NCBI GenBank assembly: GCA_964019135.1
Contig: OZ025265.1
Location: 24,093,143-24,157,142, forward strand
From: Arenicola marina
Lineage: Eukaryota > Annelida > Polychaeta > Arenicolidae
Reading direction: 5' to 3'
DNA length: 64,000 nucleotides
The stretch's first letter is position 1; every line of letters starts with the position of its first letter. Shown here in pieces: positions 57,401 through 64,000 of the stretch. The position numbers and the translations under genes were made by a program. The notes under the pieces were generated by a model. The model saw only the letters and a list, made by a program, of their open reading frames with translations. It had not been told where the DNA came from and made no database searches.

Positions 57401-60400
57401 CTGCCGTCTGGTGCGCCATAACCACTACCAAGGGGAGGACGGCTGCATGCTGGGTCAATGATCTGCCGTCTAGTGCGCCATAACCACTACCAAGGGGAGG
57501 ACGGCTGCATGCTGGGGAAATGATCTGCCGTCTGGTGCGCCATAACCACTACCAAGGGGAGGACGGCTGCATGCTGGGGCAATGATCTGCCGTCTAGTGC
57601 ACCATATCCACTACCAAGGGAGGACGGCTGCATGCTGGGGAAATGATCTGCCGTCTAGTGCGCCATAACCACTACCAAGGGGAGGACGGCTGCATGCTGG
57701 GGCAATGATCTGCCGTCTAGTGCGCCATAACCACTACCAAGGGGAGGACGGCTGCATGCTGGGGCAATGATCTGCCGTCCAGTGCGCCATAACCACTACC
57801 AAGGGGAGGACGACTGCATGCTGGGTCAATGATCTGCCGTCCAGTGCGCCATAACCACTACCAAGGGGAGGACGGCTGCATGCTGGGGCAATGATCTGCC
57901 GTCTAGTGCGCCATAACCACTACCAAGGGGAGGACGGCTGCATGCTCGGGAAATGATCTGCCGTCCAGTGCGCCATAACCACTACCAAGGGGAGAAAGGC
58001 TGCATGCTGGGGCAATGATCTGCCGTCTAGTGCGCCATAACCACTACCAAGGGGAGGACGGCTGCATGCTGGGGCAATGATCTGCCGTCTAGTGCGCTAT
58101 AACCACTACCAAGGGGAGGACGGCTGCATGCTGGGGAAATGATCTGCCGTCTAGTGCGCCATAACCACTACCAAGGGGAGGCAGGCTGCATGCTGGGGAA
58201 ATGATCTGCCGTCTAGTGCGCCATAACCACTACCAAGGGGAGGACGGCTGCATGCTGGGGAAATGATCTGCCGTCTAGTGCGCCACAACCACTACCAAGG
58301 GGAAGACGGCTGCATGCTGGGGCAATGATCTGCCGTCTAGTGCGCCATAACCACTACCAAGGGGAGGACGGCTGCATGCTGGGGCAATGATCTGCCGTCT
58401 AGTGCGCCATAACCACTACCAAGGGGAGGACGGCTGCATGCTGGGGCAATGATCTGCCGTCTAGTGCGCCATAACCACTACCAAGGGGAGGACGGCTGCA
58501 TGCTGGGGCAATGATCTGCCGTCTAGTGCGCCATAACCACTACCAAGGGGAGGACGGCTGCATGCTGGGGCAATGATCTGCCGTCTAGTGCGCCATAACC
58601 ACTACCAAGGGGAGGACGGCTGCATGCTGGGGCAATGATCTGCCGTCTAGTGCGCCATAACCACTACCAAGGGGAGGACGGCTGCATGCTGGGGCAATGA
58701 TCTGCCGTCTAGTGCGCCATAACCACTACCAAGGGGAGGACGGCTGCATGCTGGGGCAATGATCTGCCGTCTAGTGCTCCCTAACCACTACCAAGGGGAG
58801 GACGGCTGCATGCTGGGTCAATGATCTGCCGTCTAGTGCGCCATAACCACTACCAAGGGGAGGACGGCTGCATGCTGGGGCAATGATCTCCCGTCTAGTG
58901 CGCCATAACCACTACCAAGGGGAGGACGGCTGCATGCTGGGGCAATGATCTGCCGTCTAGTGCGCCATAACCACTACCAAGGGGAGGACGGCTGCATGCT
59001 GGGGCAATGATCTCCCGTCTAGTGCGCCATAACCACTACCAAGGGGAGGACGGCTGCATGCTGGGGCAATGATCTGCCGTCTAGTGCGCCATAACCACTA
59101 CCAAGGGGAGGACGGCTGCATGCTGGGGAAATGATCTGCCGTCTAGTGCGCCATAACCACTACCAAGGGGAGGACGGCTGCATGCTGGGGCAATGATCTC
59201 CCGTCTAGTGCGCCCTAACCACTACCAAGGGGAGGACGGCTGCATGCTGGGGCAATGATCTGCCGTCTAGTGCGCCATAACCACTACCAAGGGGAGGACG
59301 GCTGCATGCTGGGGAAATGATCTGCCGTCTAGTGCGCCATAACCACTACCAAGGGGAGGACGGCTGCATGCTAGGGCAATGATCTGCCGTCTGGTGCGCC
59401 ATAACCACTACCAAGGGGAGGACGGCTGCATGCTGGGGCAATGATCTGCCGTCTAGTGCGCCATAACCACTACCAAGGGGAGGACGGCTGCATGCTGGGG
59501 CAATGATCTGCCGTCTAGTGCGCCATAACCACTACCAAGGGGTGGACGGCTGCATGCTGGGTCAATGATCTGCCGTCTGGTGCGCCATAACCACTACCAA
59601 GGGGAGGACGGCTGCATGCTGGGTCAATGATCTGCCGTCTAGTGCGCCATAACCACTACCAAGGGGAGGACGGCTGCATGCTGGGGAAATGATCTGCCGT
59701 CTGGTGCGCCATAACCACTACCAAGGGGAGGACGGCTGCATGCTGGGGCAATGATCTGCCGTCCAGTGCACCATAACCACTACCAAGGGGAGGACGGCTG
59801 CATGCTGGGGCAATGATCTGCCGTCTAGTGCGCCATAACCACTACCAAGGGGAGGACGGCTGCATGCTGGGGCAATGATCTTCCGTCTAGTGCGCCATAA
59901 CCACTACCAAGGGGAGGACGGCTGCATGCTGGGGAAATGATCTGCCGTCTAGTGCGCCATAACCACTACCAAGGGGAGGACGGCTGCATGCTGGGGCAAT
60001 GATCTGCCGTCTAGTGCGCCATAACCAGTACCAAGGGGAGGACGGCTGCATGCTGGGGCAATGATCTGCCGTCTAGTGCGCCATAACCACTACCAAGGGG
60101 AGGACGGCTGCATGCTGGCACAATAATCTGCCGTCTAGTGCGCCATAACCACTACTAAGGGGAGGACGGCTGCATGCTGGGGCAATGATCTGCCGTCTAG
60201 TGCGCCATAACCACTACCAAGGGGAGGACGGCTGCATGCTGGGGCAATGATCTGCCGTCCAGTGCGCCATAACCACTACCAAGGGGAGGACGGCTGCATG
60301 CTGGGGCAATGATCTGCCGTCTAGTGCGCCATAACCACTACCAAGGGGAGGACGGCTGCATGCTGGGGAAATGATCTGCCGTCCAGTGCGCCATAACCAC

Positions 60401-63400
60401 TACCAAGGGGAGGACGGCTGCATGCTGGGGCAATGATCTGTCGTCTAGTGCGCCATAACCACTACAAAGGGGAGGACGGCTGCATGCTGGGGCAATAATC
60501 TGCCGTCTAGTGCGCCATAACCACTACCAAGGGGAGAAAGGCTGCATGCTGGGGCAATGATCTGCCGTCCAGTGCGCCATAACCACTACCAAGGGGAGGA
60601 CGGCTGCATGCTGGGGCAATGATCTGCCGTCCAGTGCGCCATAACCACTACCAAGGAGAGGACGGCTGCATGCTGGGGCAATGATCTGCCGTCTAGTGCG
60701 CCATAACCACTACCAAGGGGAGGACGGCTGCATGCTGGGGCAATGATCTGCCGTCTAGTGCGCCATAACCACTACCAAGGGGAGGACGGCTGCATGCTGG
60801 GGCAATAATCTGCCGTCTAGTGCGCCATAACCACTACCAAGGGGAGGACGGCTGCATGCTGGGGCAATGATCTGCCGTCTAGTGCGCCATAACCACTACC
60901 AAGGGGAGGACGGCTGCATGCTGGGGCAATGATCTGCCGTCTAGTGCGCCATAACCACTACCAAGGGGAGGACGGCTGCATGCTGGGGCAATGATCTGCC
61001 GTCTAGTGCGCCATAACCACTACCAAGGGGAGGACGGCTGCATGCTGGGGCAATAATCTGCCGTCTAGTGCGCCATAACCACTACCAAGGGGAGGACGGC
61101 TGCATGCTGGGGCAATAATCTGCCGTCTAGTGCGCCATAACCACTACCAAGGGGAGGACGGCTGCATGCTGGGGCAATGATCTGCCGTCTAGTGCGCCAT
61201 AACCACTACCAAGGGGAGGACGGCTGCATGCTGGGGCAATGATCTGCCGTCCAGTGCGCCATAACCACTACCAAGGGGAGGACGGCTGCATGCTGGGGCA
61301 ATGATCTGCCGTCCAGTGCGCCATAACCACTACCAAGGGGAGGACGGCTGCATGCTGGGGCAATGATCTGCCGTCTAGTGCGCCATAACGACTACCAAGG
61401 GGAGGACGGCTGCATGCTGGGGCAATGATCTGCCGTCTAGTGCGCCATAACCACTACCAAGGGGAGAAAGGCTGCATGCTGGGGCAATGATCTGCCGTCC
61501 AGTGCGCCATAACCACTACCAAGGGGAGGACGGCTGCATGCTGGGGCAATGATCTGCCGTCCAGTGCGCCATAACCACTACCAAGGAGAGGACGGCTGCA
61601 TGCTGGGGCAATGATCTGCCGTCTAGTGCGCCATAACCACTACCAAGGGGAGGACGGCTGCATGCTGGGGCAATGATCTGCCGTCTAGTGCGCCATAACC
61701 ACTACCAAGGGGAGGACGGCTGCATGCTGGGGCAATAATCTGCCGTCTAGTGCGCCATAACCACTACCAAGGGTAGGACGGCTGCATGCTGGGGCAATGA
61801 TCTGCCGTCTAGTGCGCCATAACCACTACCAAGGGGAGGACGGCTGCATGCTGGGGCAATGATCTGCCGTCTAGTGCGCCATAACCACTACCAAGGGGAG
61901 GACGGCTGCATGCTGGGGCAATGATCTGCCGTCTAGTGCGCCATAACCACTACCAAGGGGAGGACGGCTGCATGCTGGGGCAATAATCTGCCGTCTAGTG
62001 CGCCATAACCACTACCAAGGGGAGGACGGCTGCATGCTGGGGCAACGATCTGCCGTCTAGTGCGCCATAACCACTACCAAGGGGAGGACGGCTGCATGCT
62101 GGGGCAATGATCTGCCGTCCAGTGCGCCATAACCACTACCAAGGGGAGGACGGCTGCATGCTGGGGCAATGATCTGCCGTCCAGTGCGCCATAACCACTA
62201 CCAAGGGGAGGACGGCTGCATGCTGGGGCAATGATCTGCCGTCTAGTGCGCCATAACGACTACCAAGGGGAGGACGGCTGCATGCTGGGGCAATGATCTG
62301 CCGTCTAGTGCGCCATAACCACTACCAAGGGGAGGACGGCTGCATGCTGGGGAAATGATCTGCCGTCTAGTGCGCCATAACCACTACCAAGGGGAGGACG
62401 GCTGCATGCTAGGGCAATGATCTGCCGTCTAGTGCGCCATAACCACTACCAAGGGGAGGACGGCTGCATGCTGGGGCAATGATCTGCCGTCTAGTGCGCC
62501 ATAACCACTACCAAGGGGAGGACGGCTGCATGCTGGGTCAATGATCTGCCGTCTGGTGCGCCATAACCACTACCAAGGGGAGGACGGCTGCATGCTGGGT
62601 CAATGATCTGCCGTCTAGTGCGCCATAACCACTACCAAGGGGAGGACGGCTGCATGCTGGGGAAATGATCTGCCGTCTGGTGCGCCATAACCACTACCAA
62701 GGGGAGGACGGCTGCATGCTGGGGCAATGATCTGCCGTCCAGTGCACCATATCCACTACCAAGGGAGGACGGCTGCATGCTGGGGAAATGATCTGCCGTC
62801 TAGTGCGCCATAACCACTACCAAGGGGAGGACGGCTGCATGCTGGGGCAATGATCTGCCGTCTAGTGCGCCATAACCACTACCAAGGGGAGGACGGCTGC
62901 ATGCTGGGGCAATGATCTGCCGTCCAGTGCGCCATAACCACTACCAAGGGGAGGACGACTGCATGCTGGGTCAATGATCTGCCGTCAAGTGCGCCATAAC
63001 CACTACCAAGGGGAGGACGGCTGCATGCTGGGGCATTGATCTGCCGTCCAGTGCACCATAACCACTACCAAGGGGAGGACGGCTGCATGCTGGGGCAATG
63101 ATCTGCCGTCTAGTGCGCCATAACCACTACCAAGGGGAGGACGGCTGCATGCTGGGGCAATGATCTGCCGTCTAGTGCGCCATAACCACTACCAAGGGGA
63201 GGACGGCTGCATGCTGGGGCAATGATCTGCCGTCCAGTGCGCCATAACCACTACCAAGGAAAGGACGGCTGCATGCTGGGGCAATGATCTGCCGTCTAGT
63301 GCGCCATAACCACTACCAAGGGGAGGACGGCTGCATGCTGGGGCAATGATCTGCCGTCCAGTGCGCCATAACCACTACCAAGGGGAGGACGGCTGCATGC

Positions 63401-64000
63401 TGGGGCAACGATCTGCCGTCCAGTGCGCCATAACCACTACCAAGGGGAGGACGGCTGCATGCTGGGGCAATGATCTGCCGTCTAGTGCGCCATAACCACT
63501 ACCAAGGGGAGGACGGCTGCATGCTGGGGCAATGATCTGCCGTCCAGTGCGCCATAACCACTACCAAGGAGAGGACGGCTGCATGCTGGGGCAATGATCT
63601 GCCGTCCAGTGCGCCATAACCACTACCAAGGGGAGGACGGCTGCATGCTGGGGCAATGATCTGCCGTCCAGTGCGCCATAACCACTACCAAGGGGAGGAT
63701 GGCTGCATGCTGGGGCAATGATCTGCCGTCTAGTGCGCCATAACCACTACCAAGCGGAGGACGGCTGCATGCTGGGGAAATGATCTGCCGTCTAGTGCGC
63801 CATAACCACTACCAAGGGGAGGACGGCTGCATGCTAGGGCAATGATCTGCCGTCTAGTGCGCCATAACCACTACCAAGGGGAGGACAGCTGCATGCTGGG
63901 GCAATGATCTGCCGTCCAGTGCGCCATAACCACTACCAAGGAGAGGACGGCTGCATGCTGGGGCAATGATCTGCCGTCCAGTGCGCCATAAGCACTACCA
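48407..64000. repeat. 62-bp satellite array (array 2), about 251 monomers, runs off the window
   Basis: Unit landmarks: TGATCTGCCGTCTAGTGCGC, CATAACCACTACCAAGGGGA, GGACGGCTGCATGCTGGGG followed by AAA or CAA. Spacing is exactly 62 bp almost throughout (48407, 48469, 48531 and onward), with one 61-bp variant monomer (ATATCCACTACCAAGGG then AGG) at about 57604 and again at 62749. Variants are few: CTAGTGCG/CCAGTGCG/CCAGTGCA, GGGAGG/GGAGAGG/GGGAGAAAGG, GGGGAAA/GGGGCAA/GGGTCAA. Translation gives only repetitive frames with a 62-residue period. No end is visible inside the window. Confidence 0.98.
52690..62980. repeat. 83-monomer tandem duplication within array 2
   Basis: Rare variants recur with an offset of 5,145 bp: GCTCGGGAAATG (52799 and 57944), GCTCCCTAAC (53631 and 58776), TGGCACAATA (54971 and 60116), TAACGACTAC (56241 and 61386; 57109 and 62254), and the 61-bp monomer (57604 and 62749). 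83 monomers at 62 bp are 5,146 bp, and one 1-bp deletion lies in the interval. Copies are nearly identical while neighbouring monomers differ, the sign of a recent multi-monomer duplication. Confidence 0.9.

Noticed and set aside
48407-64000. Regular spacing suggestive of a CRISPR array
   Set aside because: There are no unique spacers; the whole 62-bp unit is repeated, and the context is eukaryotic.

Overview
This is a stretch of animal nuclear DNA, most likely from a marine invertebrate. The grounds are split, intron-bearing coding fragments, tRNA-derived SINEs with Pol III A and B boxes, APE-type LINEs, hAT-like and TTAA-type MITEs, very long tandem arrays and a 200-N scaffold gap. I cannot name the species. 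Host coding sequence is almost absent. I can support one EGF-like exon (minus strand, about 2.7-2.9 kb) and one unrecognised candidate exon (minus strand, about 13.7-13.9 kb). The only long recognisable protein is a LINE reverse transcriptase (minus strand, 38.26-40.74 kb).

Layout. 0-8 kb: mostly unassigned sequence with a CAGGGGCGGATC-type MITE, two SINE copies and a 35-bp-type minisatellite that starts at a SINE tail. 7-15.1 kb: a chain of unrelated simple and tandem repeats (TATCTC hexamers, a 20-bp GC-rich array inside a possible TIR element, a 28-bp array, purine tracts, a 62-bp array of about 25 copies, and a 7-bp array with a 215-bp higher-order period). 15.6-17.4 kb and 24.3-25.9 kb: two inverted copies of an unnamed repeat (repeat X), each broken by later insertions (a LINE 3' end and a TTAA MITE in one, a second LINE 3' end with target duplication in the other). 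17.5-24 kb: G-rich, C-rich and CCAG/GGC repeats, two SINEs and a foldback element. 26-30.5 kb: a 23-25-bp AT-rich array, a near-perfect 40-bp-arm hairpin, a second MITE, a 305-bp tandem duplication and a 35-bp satellite. 30.8-34.5 kb: the assembly gap, then oppositely oriented arrays of a GGACAA plus C-run motif. 37.7-41.4 kb: a 69-bp triplicate, then a 19-bp CRE-containing array split by the LINE, which carries an apparent target duplication of about 71 bp. 42-48 kb: a SINE, a third MITE and unassigned DNA. 48.4-64 kb: a 62-bp satellite (about 251 monomers) that runs off the window.

The most notable observation concerns that last array. Its first monomer lies inside a tRNA-derived SINE. The monomer is the 5' flank plus A-box half of the SINE head (minus strand), while the SINE's B box lies just outside, at the array edge. 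The array therefore looks like a satellite made from half a tRNA-like promoter. It also contains a recent 83-monomer (5,145-bp) tandem duplication with shorter multi-monomer duplications nested inside. A second SINE tail borders the 3.8-kb minisatellite, so SINE copies may seed arrays here more than once.
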